Shown here: positions 12,081 through 22,073 of the stretch, piece by piece | How the letters are laid out: each line of letters starts with the position of its first letter | Numbering within the stretch: position 1 is the stretch's first letter | Assembly (NCBI GenBank): GCA_950295325.1 | Contig: OX485805.1 | Location: 48,074,758 to 48,138,757 of the forward strand | Reading direction: 5' to 3' | Origin: Polytrichum commune | Taxonomy: Eukaryota > Streptophyta > Polytrichopsida > Polytrichales > Polytrichaceae | Length of the DNA: 64,000 nt | Position numbers and translations under genes: made by a program | Notes under the pieces: model-generated | The model's database searches: none | What the model was told of the DNA's origin: nothing | The model's input: only the letters and a program-made list of their open reading frames with translations

Positions 12081-13138
12081 ATGTCTCCTATATTGTATAA
12101 GTAACGATAAGCGTCAATGAAACTAAAGAAAAAAAATGGTTTTATTCTTACAACAATAGGGTGCATTCAAATAAGGGTTATGTACAAATTCCCCTCCCCC
12201 TCCCCCCAAGAGAAATACTCTCTTAAAGGACATGTATACCGCAAATATTTACTAAAGGGATCCCTTGGGTGTCAAGTTTCTCATTTTTCTCATGGATAAT
12301 CCAAATTTGTTCCATGCCAACAAACATAGGGAATTATCGTATACGAGCATATGTCTTATCCATCCAACCTTCAAACTTGACTCCTTATAGGTTTGTTGCC
12401 GATTCATACGAATTGACCTTGAGTGGAGTAATATGGGGATTTGTAAAGTTAATAGTGTTGTGCTTAATCAACTCAAAGAAGAACAAAAAACCTTTGGGCT
12501 ACATACTATTTCAAAATTGTATGTTGAGTGAAAAAGAGGTACGCTCATATGCAATAACTCCATCTCTCCTTGGAACCTTGTGTGAAGTGGTAAGTCCTCA
12601 ATTTGGGTGGGTGGGGTGGGGTTGGGGGGGGGGGGCGGGGGGCTTGATTTGTTCCATTCCCTAACTCATGGGTTTTGAAATGTATCTTATTACTTGTTTG
12701 TTGGATTCTACGGTCCTTTAAACCATGCAATTCTTGGGTCATCACACGCAAGCTTGAGTCGGAAGTAGTTAGCTTAGCTCCGAAGCCAACATGCATTAAG
12801 GAAGACGATCACAAGAGCCGATGACCGAACGGTGTTATGTGTGCATCATTACACAAGACGACGCACAAAGTGTAAGTTGGGTACACTACAAAACAAACAA
12901 GGATGTCGTTGGTGTAGGTGGTAGTTTTGTCTTTAAAATGGCCCAAGGCTTTGGTGTTTTTTCATATATTTTTATGTTTTATTTTTACGGTCGGGTCGTG
13001 TGAAAAGTACATACATACTTATGCATGTATGTATGTATGAATGTCCTAACGGCCGGGACATGGCCAAAGTCAAAATTCCAGGCTGTTCTCGGGCATGCAA
13101 AAATTTCTCATCATCACCCACTTCAAGAAAATGGCCCC
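12081..13138. other. Non-coding, with a long G tract
   Basis: Contains a G12-C-G6 tract at about 12624-12642. The 131-residue frame crossing it ends in a G-tract-encoded peptide and has no recognisable domain. I see no gene here. Confidence 0.4.
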
Positions 13139-13141
13139 TAA

Positions 13142-13658
13142 GGGCATCTGTAGTGGATCTAGGTAAAGCTCACTGCAAACCAAAACCTATCTTTTGACTG
13201 ACCTAAAATTAGAAACTGAAATTACCATCATTAGAAGCACACCTAAATAAACGTGAGATATTTCTCAAGAAAAAAGAATTGTAAAAATTTGACGTAGGTG
13301 AAATCCCTCATTGAAAACACCACATTTTCAAAATTTAGAGGGAGTGCACCAAATCTTGCTTAAAAATGGAAAGATCCTCCCACACTCCCTCTAAATGTCA
13401 AAAATTTGGAGGGAGTGTGGGAGGATCTTTCCATTTTAAAGCAAGATTTGGTGTACTCCCTCTAAATTTTGAAAATGTGGTGTTTTCAATGAGGGATTTC
13501 ACCTACGTCAAATTTTTACAATTCTTTTTTCTTGAGAAATATCTCACGTTTATTTAGGTGTGCTTCTAATGATGGTAATTTCAGTTTCTAATTTTAGGTC
13601 AGTCAAAAGATAGGTTTTGGTTTGCAGTGAGCTTTACCTAGATCCACTACAGATGCCC
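13142..13658. mobile_element. Tourist-like MITE, near-perfect 517-bp palindrome
   Basis: The left arm starts GGGCATCTGTAGTGGATCTA. The right end is its exact inverted complement, and the two arms of about 250 bases pair almost throughout, leaving a loop of roughly 15 bases near 13400. TAA flanks both sides (13139-13141 and 13659-13661), which fits the TWA duplication of PIF/Harbinger elements. There is no ORF. Arm mismatches are few, which suggests a recent insertion or gene conversion between arms. A read-through transcript would fold into a long hairpin. Confidence 0.9.
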
Positions 13659-13661
13659 TAA

Positions 13662-15206
13662 CAACTTACAAGCAACTAGAAGTCTATTGAGAAGCCACTC
13701 GGAAGCTTGGGACAATGCCCTCGTGGGCCATGGCCCTAAAGCCCTAAATGATGACATGGACACCATTGGTCCGGAACCTTCCCCAATATTTCTTTTTTCA
13801 TAAGTTCCAAGAGGTCGAGATTATGTCCTATACAATAAGGTTTTGTTTTTTAGGGTGAGCCACACATTCAAGCACAACCACCTTATTTATAATACGTCAC
13901 ATGGTGGAATAAACTTTGTACAAAGTTTGAAATGATGGGCATGATTTTTCCCAGGTCTTTTTCCTGATGGAAATCATGTCGTGCTTGTCTAGTTTCACCC
14001 AATGGTCATAATCTACTACATAAGGAATGAGGAAATAGAATACGATGTCCATGGTTTTGTCAATATGCATTTGGTTGTAGAAGAACCCTGGTGGTGGGAG
14101 GGGGGTGGGGGCATGTTTCGTGCAAATTGTCACTTGGTCTATAGTGTTTTTGGCATTTTACCATAAATGCTAGTTTCCATATTGATAGATGCAAACGACA
14201 GTTCATGCCCTGGGGGTGGACTCTTCATTGGAAACCTAAATGACGTGCGTGCTAGGGGGTTGAACTCTTCATACCATGTACAAACTAACGTGAGTGTAAG
14301 AAGGGGTATTTATTTGAGGCATCACCGTACACAATATACATAAGGGAGAGACATTGTTTTTCTCTGGTGTGTACATTTAAGAAGGCCATTAATAAATTTG
14401 AAGTAATTGTAGATTCACAAAAGGGGGGCTCTAAGGTTTAGATAATAGATGTGCTAGTTTCATCCAATTTACATTTTCATCCATTGTTGTCATATGGTGA
14501 TAGTTCCCAATGGCTCGTATCTGTAAAAGAGGCTTATTTATTCCATGATTTATATATTTGTGTATACAGTTGAGTTGTTCATCACATTAAATTGAAAATC
14601 TTAATATAAATACACAAGTCCATTTTCTAGCCAACCGTTAGTATGTATACACTTTTTTTCTTTATAAAATTCTCGGGGGTTTTATTTCATAGTCACCCAC
14701 GCACATCATTTAGGTTCCCAATGACAAGTCCACACCTTGGGCCTTGATCCAATTTTACTTAAATATAAATATAATCTACTTAATTTGGTCATTTAAGAGG
14801 TGATGATCAAAATAGTAGTTCACATATGATGATTTTTATTTCCTTTTCCTTTTCCTTTTTTGAAAGATTAGGTCAAGAGGCCAACATTCACAATCAACTA
14901 AAGAACCAAAAGACAAACCCACTTAGATGGGAGGTGGGGCCCCTCAAGCGATTCACATTACCATGTAAAGGAAGATACCGAGCTCTAAAGTAACCCACTA
15001 ACTAAGAACTTTATCCCCAAACCACCAACAAACACTAACCATCACAACAAGCAACTCCAAACACAATATTCATTAAAATGGGAGTAATCCAGTGAATTGA
15101 GAGTACATTAAGCAAAATATTAATCCAAGAATGAAATGAAAACCACTAGAAAGTTGTAGAGTACAAGTAAAAAAATAACATTTGATTTTCCGCCGTAAAT
15201 TCCGCC
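13662..15206. other. Non-coding, nothing recognised
   Basis: AT-rich sequence with only short frames and a G-rich patch near 14097-14110. No gene or delimited element was found. Confidence 0.4.
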
Positions 15207-15529
15207 GTAGTTTCCATTAAAATGAGAGTATGTTAAGTTGGGAAATCGACTCATTTAGGTCGACTCAACCTAAATTGACAACATATTGTCCTCATTTAGG
15301 TCGACTCAATCTAAATTGACTAACATATTGTTCTCATTTAGGTCGACTCAACCTAAATTGACTAACATAATTGTCCTCATTTAGGTCGACTCAACCTAAA
15401 TTGACAACATAATGTCCTCATTTAGGTCGACTCAACCTAAATTGACAAAATATTGTCCTCATTTAGGTCGACTCAACCTAAATGAGTCGATTTCCTAGCT
15501 TAACATACTCTCATTTTAATGGAAACTAC
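15207..15529. repeat. TIR element built round a palindromic tandem array
   Basis: The outer arms GTAGTTTCCATTAAAATGAG (15207 on) and its inverted complement (ending 15529) pair for about 50 bases, through 'agtatgttaag' and 'gaaatcgactcatttagg'. Between them the core TTTAGGTCGACTCAACCTAA is repeated six times, with its GTCGAC centres at about 15259, 15300, 15342, 15385, 15426 and 15467, a 41-43 bp period. Each core is itself an imperfect palindrome centred on GTCGAC. The structure therefore has three nested levels: palindromic unit, tandem array and inverted flanks. Confidence 0.85.
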
Positions 15530-15654
15530 ATGTCTGAAGTATAATCTAGTATTTATCAACCGAACATGACTTTTAGGTGTCCAAATGGCCAATATTATTC
15601 TGAGAGGATCCCACTCTCTCAAAATATTGAATATCGTGTTTCCATAAGATTCTT

Positions 15655-15800
15655 CACTTCCAAACAACCACAAGATTTTCATGACAACCTCCCCACGATT
15701 GATCAAAGTTCCCTAAGAATAAATTTCTCCAACATGGGGCTAGAATATGAATAGAACTAACCGCCCTATCCCAAGCCCTTTTCCAATATATGACACAAAC
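15655..15800 (-). pseudogene. L1-like LINE 3'-end fragment
   Basis: Read on the minus strand, a short coding relic contains WDRAV, then NFDQSWGGCHENLVVVWK. This parallels WDRVV..NFDQPRGGCHDKLVGIGK in the longer relic at 16284-16805. The reading frame is broken. It is probably the same LINE type, here reduced to its last 40-50 codons. Confidence 0.5.
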
Positions 15801-15837
15801 TTTGTTCCAAATGAAATACATTGCTTTCATTTCATGC

Positions 15838-16172
15838 TACCGTAGCTCTCTAGCAGCTTGGGCAAAAAACAATTGATTTTAAAGGTGTCTAAATTTTTGG
15901 GAAATTAATTCCGTTGAGTGTCCATAAAAATAAAAATAAAAACATCCAAAGAGTTCCTAAAATCATAATAATGCAAGTGAAAATAAGAAAACCATCCATG
16001 AATTATAAAAATTATTTGGTAGAAATTACTTGGATGAATGTCTAACTTACTCTAAATTGCTTTTTGTATCTGCCAAATTTAAGGAATATCATTTGTTGGG
16101 TTGCCTAAGTTACTTTTGCACTTTTACAAATTATTAAGCATAAGGTGCCCAAGCTGCTACAAAACTATGGTA
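15838..16172. mobile_element. TAGCTC-ended MITE, copy 2 (335 bp)
   Basis: Ends TACCGTAGCTCTCTAGCAGC and, inverted, TACCATAGTTTTGTAGCAGC. The interior matches the 9965-10442 element in reverse, for example 'ttaattccgttgagtgtcc' against its inverted counterpart. It is shorter than copy 1 through internal loss, and it lies between the two L1-like LINE fragments. Confidence 0.75.
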
Positions 16173-16283
16173 TTGTGCTTGATTGAATACCCCATCAAGC
16201 ATGTCACACCGCCAAGTGAAAAGAAGAAACTGAGAAGCAATGTAACCTACCAACCATGGACCGGCCACCAAACTACCAACAAA

Positions 16284-16805
16284 CTACGAATGAACATTGA
16301 CCACGGTCACACCAAAGCTACTCTCACAAGATTTTCCAATTCCAACAAGCTTGTCGTGACACCCTCCCCGTGGTTGATCAAAGTTCTTAAGGAGAGCCTC
16401 TTTTGACTTGGCAATGATCTTAACAAGATTAACCACCCTATCCCAAGCTGCTATCTGAAGCATATCGATGCATTCATCCCAAGTGCGATACCGTAGGGTG
16501 TTGTTTGGTTCGACACCAAAAATTATAAGTTTCCGAAGAAATTGCCACATGACATATCCACATTGGTCAAGACAATGTTCAATCAACATGGAAGTTATCT
16601 TTTGACATTCAAAGTGTTGAAGCAAATAACATCCCACGGTACTTGACTTTCCCCTCACACCATTGGGCTTGGTCGAAGACCATGTCATTTGTTTTGATCC
16701 AAATCGCCCAAATGATGATGCCTAAATAGAAGTGCTAAATGGATCTCCACTTAGTAAAGGATTTGCGGATGCTTTTCCCAAAGATTGCTTGTTTCCAATG
16801 AAAAT
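16284..16805 (-). pseudogene. L1-like LINE C-terminal relic
   Basis: On the minus strand the translation shows the typical end of plant L1-like ORF2. HWKQAIFGK..FTKW is followed by YLGIIIWAIWIKTNDMVFD (the 'W.IW..RN..VF' motif), QW..KVK, then WDECIDMLQIAAWDRVV and NFDQPRGGCHDKLVGIG. Several frame changes and stops are needed to join them, so it is dead. The longest open piece is 134 residues (16284-16688). It differs in sequence and domain layout from the RNase-H-bearing LINEs elsewhere in the window. Confidence 0.65.
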
Positions 16806-17007
16806 CCTTATCCATTGTGAATTATTTACATTAGAAGATAATATAGCAAGCAAACATAAGCAATAACCTATCCTCATTCAATATAAACCACAAGAAATTT
16901 AAGCACATATTAGAAGACCGCCAATTAACACCACTTCATCAAGGAGACACAAAAGATAGTCATGGTGAAGATCGGAGCTCACATTCATCGCTATAAAGAT
17001 GCTAAAT

Positions 17008-17465
17008 GAGGGTCATCTTACACTATGGCCAAGGGCAATGACCATGAAATTATGAGGCCCTTTAAACTCGTATGAAGGTCGTATTGTGGAAATTTGAGAT
17101 TTCAAATAGGTGTGGTTGCATGCTTTCCAAGTCTAGTGTAAAATGGCATCTACGAGAATTTTCTATTTCATTACCATCCTATTCATCTAGGTAATAATAA
17201 ATCAAAGTTTGTGAGATTTGAAATGTCATGATCTCCCAGTTTTGTGTGTTATACCTCTTTGAGGTGGGCTTAATGTAATGAAATATTATCCATTGCATCT
17301 CATGTAGGACCTCCTGTAGGTTTATCAACTAGTCATACTTTATTGGTCTCTTCGGGCCTTAAGCTTCAATGTAAGGTGAAGTGGGACAATCTTGGCATTT
17401 CCCACTAATGAGAGATTTTTGAATTTTTATTGATCACGAGCCCTCCAGCTTGCGTATAGTTGCCT
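17008..17465. repeat. Diverged member of the GGG..TTYACAC repeat superfamily
   Basis: It begins GGGTCATCTTACACTATGGC and contains 'ccaagggcaatgaccatgaaatt'. It ends near 'cacgagccctccagcttg'. The interior is colinear with blocks at about 26073 and 34028 ('ggccatgaccatg.aa', 'gtgtaaa.tg.c..', 'tttcattaccatcc'). It is too diverged to fix ends or target duplication. Confidence 0.45.
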
Positions 17466-17552
17466 TTAAATAATAAAATTGAATAACCTACATAAAACTT
17501 CAAGGTTCTACAGTCTCATTTGTAGGGATATTATTGTTGACTAATGTTACTT

Positions 17553-17990
17553 AAGGGGTTGTTCATGTCATGGACCATAAAGTTGTCCCGTGCTCACCTA
17601 AAGTTTATGATAGGCCGTTGAACTCGTCCAAGGACCACTTCGGTTTACATCAAGGAAAAATTGTCATAGTGGCCATGAAGCTTGAGGTCCCCAAAAGGAT
17701 TGTCATGGTCCAATGGATTTTTTTGGTGAGAGAGCAAAACATGTTCTCTCGCTGCAAAAGTCAAGGAACCATGGCAAAGAAATGTTGTTTTAATATTTAA
17801 TATTTTAATTTGATTGGTTTTGCCAAACGTTACTATACTCAAAAGGAGAGAGGGAGGAAGAAGGGAAGAAGGCAAAGCATGAAAAAGTAATAATTACCAT
17901 TTTTGGGCATACTTTTATTATTATTATTATTATTAAAACATTTTTTGTGCATGGTCATTCCTCTTGGTCCAAGTTTGGTTTACACCTACA
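17553..17990 (-). mobile_element. GGG..TTTACAC-ended TIR element, copy 3, truncated
   Basis: Inverse of the 9010 and 26811 elements. It starts GGGGTTGTTCATGTCATGGA after TAA and carries 'cggtttacatcaaggaaaaattgtcat', 'ccatggca' and 'gtgcatggtcattcctcttgg' in the expected reverse order. It stops at the inner 'ggtttacacct' motif, so the far terminus is missing. It includes a (TTA)n microsatellite near 17918-17938. Confidence 0.65.
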
Positions 17991-18034
17991 CTGATTATTC
18001 CATTTGGTGAGGGTTGGCTAATAGTGCATATGGG

Positions 18035-18412
18035 AAATTAGAGAAGATGATATTGAATTTCTTTACTCCGTGAACTAATGCCACTAGAAGATCTAGGGTT
18101 TTTGGGAGCCCAAAGTGTTTTTGCCATTGTTTTTGTAAGACTTTACATGTAACAATGCTAGCATACGATTTTACAACGCATGAAGTTGTTGTTGCTCCAT
18201 CATCGAGAATGATTCTCATAGTTGCGACCTCAAGCTTCAAAGCACTTTAGAGCATGCACTGATTTTCTTGAAAATTTGTGGTAGATGAGCATGTATTCAT
18301 GATTTTAGTATCAATTAGTAAAAAATTCAACTCTCATTAATTTTGAGATATGGCAAAATATTGCAAGTTTTGGGAATTAATACCACACACACTAAATGGG
18401 ATAACAAGTGTC
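18035..18412 (+). repeat. Dispersed repeat family D, copy 1
   Basis: Colinear with 53800-54235: 'tttctttact..tgaa.tagtgc.a..agaagatcta', 'ttttcttgaaa', 'gagcatgt.ttcatga', 'gggaatta.taccac' in the same order. Non-coding, class unknown. Confidence 0.5.
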
Positions 18413-19158
18413 ATGAGGGGCCCAAAGGCTTTAAATTTCGCATTTTTCATAAATATAATTTGGATGTGTGACTATGAATTGTAGCCATGGAAAAGGGTCA
18501 TTTGACAAGACAACTTCGAGGTCCATGATGTCAACATCCCCTATGTAGAGTAGAGGCACCCATAGCCGATCACTTAAGAGATTATGCGCCGGATCTTGAG
18601 AAATATAAGACGGTGCACATTTTTCCCTTAGGAAGATAGAAATTGAGAAGATTGCAAAAGCTTTGGTAATTTTATTCCTTAGATTGAAATTACCGTGAAT
18701 TTTTGAAGCCAAAAGTTGGCCTAAACATAATACTGATGTCTAAAGTCTGCCATAAACGCTCATTCCTCCTCACTTTAGCACTGAAAATCAGGGCATGTGC
18801 CATAGCACAATTGGTTCCGGCCTAATCAAAATTTAGTCCCATCATTATCAAAATTCGAGTACCCTATAGATTGTTGATGAAGTCATGATTAGGAATAGGT
18901 GCTTCCATTATAGTAGGAACTAAAATTCAGAAGGAGCTAAGAAGAGGTCACCCTAAGTGACTTCATTACCATGCCCTTCAAAATATAATCCTTATTTTTT
19001 GACATATCTTACTGGTTGGGACCCGATAGAAGTGTTGAACCAAAGAGCATGGTATGGTACTTCAGTCAAAAGATGCAACCACATGGTCAGTTGGAGTCCA
19101 CATTAAGACACCTTGAAGGACCCACAAATTTTGGCCTCCCATTTCTTGATGTTCTTAA
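18413..19158. other. Non-coding, nothing recognised
   Basis: A 93-residue minus-strand frame (18431-18712) has no recognisable motif and is likely chance. Confidence 0.35.
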
Positions 19159-19277
19159 GGGTGGCTTAAACCTGAGGTCTTAACCAAGATCCCAAGGGAA
19201 CTTCAAGGTTAAGTTGTCGAAGGCCGAAACCATTATTGGATGGGTGACCTTCCTAGCACTTAATTTAAGTGCATCCT
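19159..19277 (+). pseudogene. 5S rRNA-derived sequence (pseudogene or SINE head)
   Basis: A block of 119 bases, the length of 5S rRNA, aligns end to end with plant 5S. It has GGGTG at the start, then GATCCCA, GAACT, a GTTAAG element of the internal promoter, and an almost intact C-box region GGATGGGTGACCT-CCT, with GTGCATCC at the end. The middle and 5' third have diverged. Box C is the best-kept part, as expected if pol III activity mattered. The following 230 bases may be the body of a 5S-derived SINE, but there is only one copy in the window. It is unlikely to give functional 5S rRNA. Confidence 0.75.
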
Positions 19278-21249
19278 ACCATCTATGGTACACCCAATCA
19301 CAGTGGAGGTATCCAGGTGCATCAAATATATTCAATCGACAGTGTGAAAACCCAAGGGCTTGCCTTTGGGGGAGATAGGTGCCAACTAGCTTCATCGTGC
19401 CCGTTGAAGGTGTTTACCTTCGAGAGGAGGCAGAATACATCGAGGCCCTCTAATTCTTGTAATGCCCGTTATGGGATCACATCTAGACTTAGACCGACTT
19501 GAAAAATGAAACAACACCATTGATCACACTAATAGCAACATTGGAGGTGTCTTGCTTTATGATTTCCTTCTTTCCAACACTCAAGAAGTACTCTCTACCC
19601 TCCAATTCTAAGTCCACCTAAACTTCGCAAGAAATAAGTGGGTAAGAAAAGATTAGACAAACACCAACCAAAATCAAAACCTCCTTCAAACTCTCACATC
19701 TATTCGATTAGTTGTAAAGTGTCACAATTTCATATCTATCGTGTTGAAGTGTCACATTTTCATCCAGCTTGTTATGTCACTTTATCATCACACCAAAACT
19801 CATCCACTGCCTATTCGTATATGCCAAACACTATTCACAAGATGCAAATGTAAACACCCATGTTGACATTGCAATCTAAGGTGTATTGTCAAATACGTTT
19901 TATGTCAAATGTTCATCCTGGAAATGAAAGAAAGAGTCAAAATGAATATCAAAAACAAAATTAAAAAATCAAGAACAAATTATCAATATTCGAACTATTT
20001 GAGCCTAGTGCATTGCAACAGGCTCCATTCTAGTGAACAATCTGTAATCTGTTATAAATAAATACAAATCTACTCTACCGTGATTGTACTTAGTGTGTAA
20101 GCATAATATGCTCCCAGATGTTCCTTAAAGCCATGAGATCTCTTGAAAGGAGCAACTAGTAATCTCAAATTAAGTTTTATAAGATTTGCTTGGTGCAATT
20201 TATGATTCCTTGATGCACTTCAATTCATTGTTAAAGGGTGCAACTCACTCTTTGTATTAAAATTTATTTATAAAAAAAAAACCTTTCATAACTTAGATTA
20301 TACAAATCTTGATTTTTGTAGATCCATATTTTTATACTGAAGACAACGCTTCTTGCTCCAGCTTCAATTCAAATGGATAACCTTCTCACTTGGAGGAAAA
20401 ATCAGAGAACGGGGAGAGAAGTTTGGGAAGTGGCAAGCTTACTTTATAACCAATATCAACAAGGGTGAAGGCCTATGTTTATTGAAGGTTGCATGGTCAC
20501 ATGATCCGTCAAAATTTGATTTTCTGTCTTACACATGAAGAGGAGCAAGGTATCAGCTTTGTATTAGAGTTGATAAACTTGGCCAGCTTTGATGACAAAT
20601 CAAAGCCTAGTTGACACCTTACATATTGATTGTGGTTTGTGGACGATTTAAAATTAACATGTTGAAACAATGAACAAGAGGATTACGAACCGTCTTTCTA
20701 GCTAGTCATGCTAAGGGTAGTTGGCCAGGCTCCCTTGCATTGGGTTGAGTTAGGGTGTAGGATGGCAAGTTCCATGGTTCATACCCTGTCGCAAAATCTA
20801 AGGCTATGTTTGAAAAACCCCAATGTATTAAGAGGTTCAAAGAAATTCACCCATATTTCAAAATTAGGCTCAAGTGAAAGAAGCTCAAATGTTCTATTAA
20901 TAGAAAAGTATTTCAAAGACGCACCAGATACCTTCAAAGGGTTCGGTGGCCACTTTAAAGGGTTGGGTTAGATGGCATGAAACTCCATTGTGCAACAAGG
21001 CCCATATAATTTGGAAAAAGGCTTGACAATATGTCAAGGTAAATATGCGATTAAAGTGCAGCCATGATGTTGAAGTTGTTCATCATTTGGTGTCTTACAC
21101 CAAAACCACGAGCAGTTCAACTAATCTCAAACAACCTCTCAACCTGAAGACTAAATCTCTTGAATCCATTTAGTACCCATACATACACTGCTATATGATA
21201 GATCAACAATTTTGAAGTCCACCGATGTGCTAGAAATCTAATAAATTGC
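19278..21249. other. Non-coding, possible body of a 5S-derived unit, then nothing recognised
   Basis: 19278-19510 is richer in GC than its surroundings and could belong to the 5S-derived unit. 19510-21249 has only short frames. One of 87 residues (20708-20971) and one of 61 (20353-20538) carry no motif I recognise. Confidence 0.35.
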
Positions 21250-21730
21250 ACATACTCTGAGCTCACAGATAGATCTCAACCTTTGCTAACTGCTTCCTCT
21301 TTGCTGAAAGAGGGCAACTCTTCTGATTGTCAACTGGAATCCTTCGATTTTAACAAGAGCTTACATTTAGGACCTGCAGCTATAGCTTCTTCAGGTTGGG
21401 TATTTCTCAAAAACTATATTGGGAAGAGTGAGCTCCAGCAAGACACTAAGTTTGCAAATAACCAAATCTAAAATCCAAATGATGTAAGTTTGACAAAGAG
21501 CCTAGATTCCAAAAATCTGAAAACTCCCTTGCAATATATGAGATCAAGCGATTTCAACTTGGTCAACTTGCGAAGACATGGCAATGCGCCTCATGCAATC
21601 CAACACATTGAAAAGCCAACCTTCTCCAACTTGCTCAAGTTGCTAAAGTCTAGAAAAACTCCAGTATAAAATGTTGACTCAACATCAGCCCTTGTAAGTT
21701 AAGGTAGCCACTGAGGGGTGATGGGTGTAA
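21250..21730 (-). pseudogene. Leucine-rich-repeat relic, possibly from an NLR resistance gene
   Basis: On the minus strand, consecutive leucine-rich repeats can be read across stops and frameshifts: LSKLEKVGFSMC, LPCLRKLTKLKSLDLIYCKG, then in another frame GSLSNLHHLDFRFGYLQT. The spacing of L..L..L.L..C fits plant cytoplasmic LRRs of NLR proteins. No nucleotide-binding motif is seen in the flanks. At least two frame changes and one stop show it is a pseudogene. It lies just downstream of the macro-domain gene. Confidence 0.55.
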
Positions 21731-21797
21731 GACATCGGATGTTTGTACAATTAATGAATACATACATAGATCATTTTTCTTTTTCTTTTATTTGTGA

Positions 21798-21839
21798 CCA
21801 AAATACAATCGATTAGGTAGATAATTGATTGTATTTTGG
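21798..21839. other. Short perfect-looking hairpin
   Basis: CCAAAATACAATCGATT is followed after 8 bases by its inverted complement with one mismatch, giving a 17-bp stem. It lies about 235 bases downstream of the macro gene's stop codon. It may be a tiny MITE relic or a transcript-end hairpin. Confidence 0.5.
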
Positions 21840-22073
21840 GCGACAGCCACACAAGCTAAAAGGCCTCACCCCTCATGCAGTGATAAACCGATTACTCTGA
21901 GCAGAAGCTCTCCGAGTTGATATATCACCCAGAAAATGTTCAGATTCATAGTTCAATATGTATCATATGTATTTCATGAGTGATTCTCCAGAGGGTGAAA
22001 TCTCCCACAGCACAAACAGTGCTATGGTATGAGCCTTTCTAAGCCATATAATTTACAAGATGAAACTTACACT

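Noticed and set aside
15250-15490. CRISPR-like regularly spaced repeats
   Set aside because: The units are tandem with no unique spacers, are palindromic, and lie in a eukaryotic TIR element.
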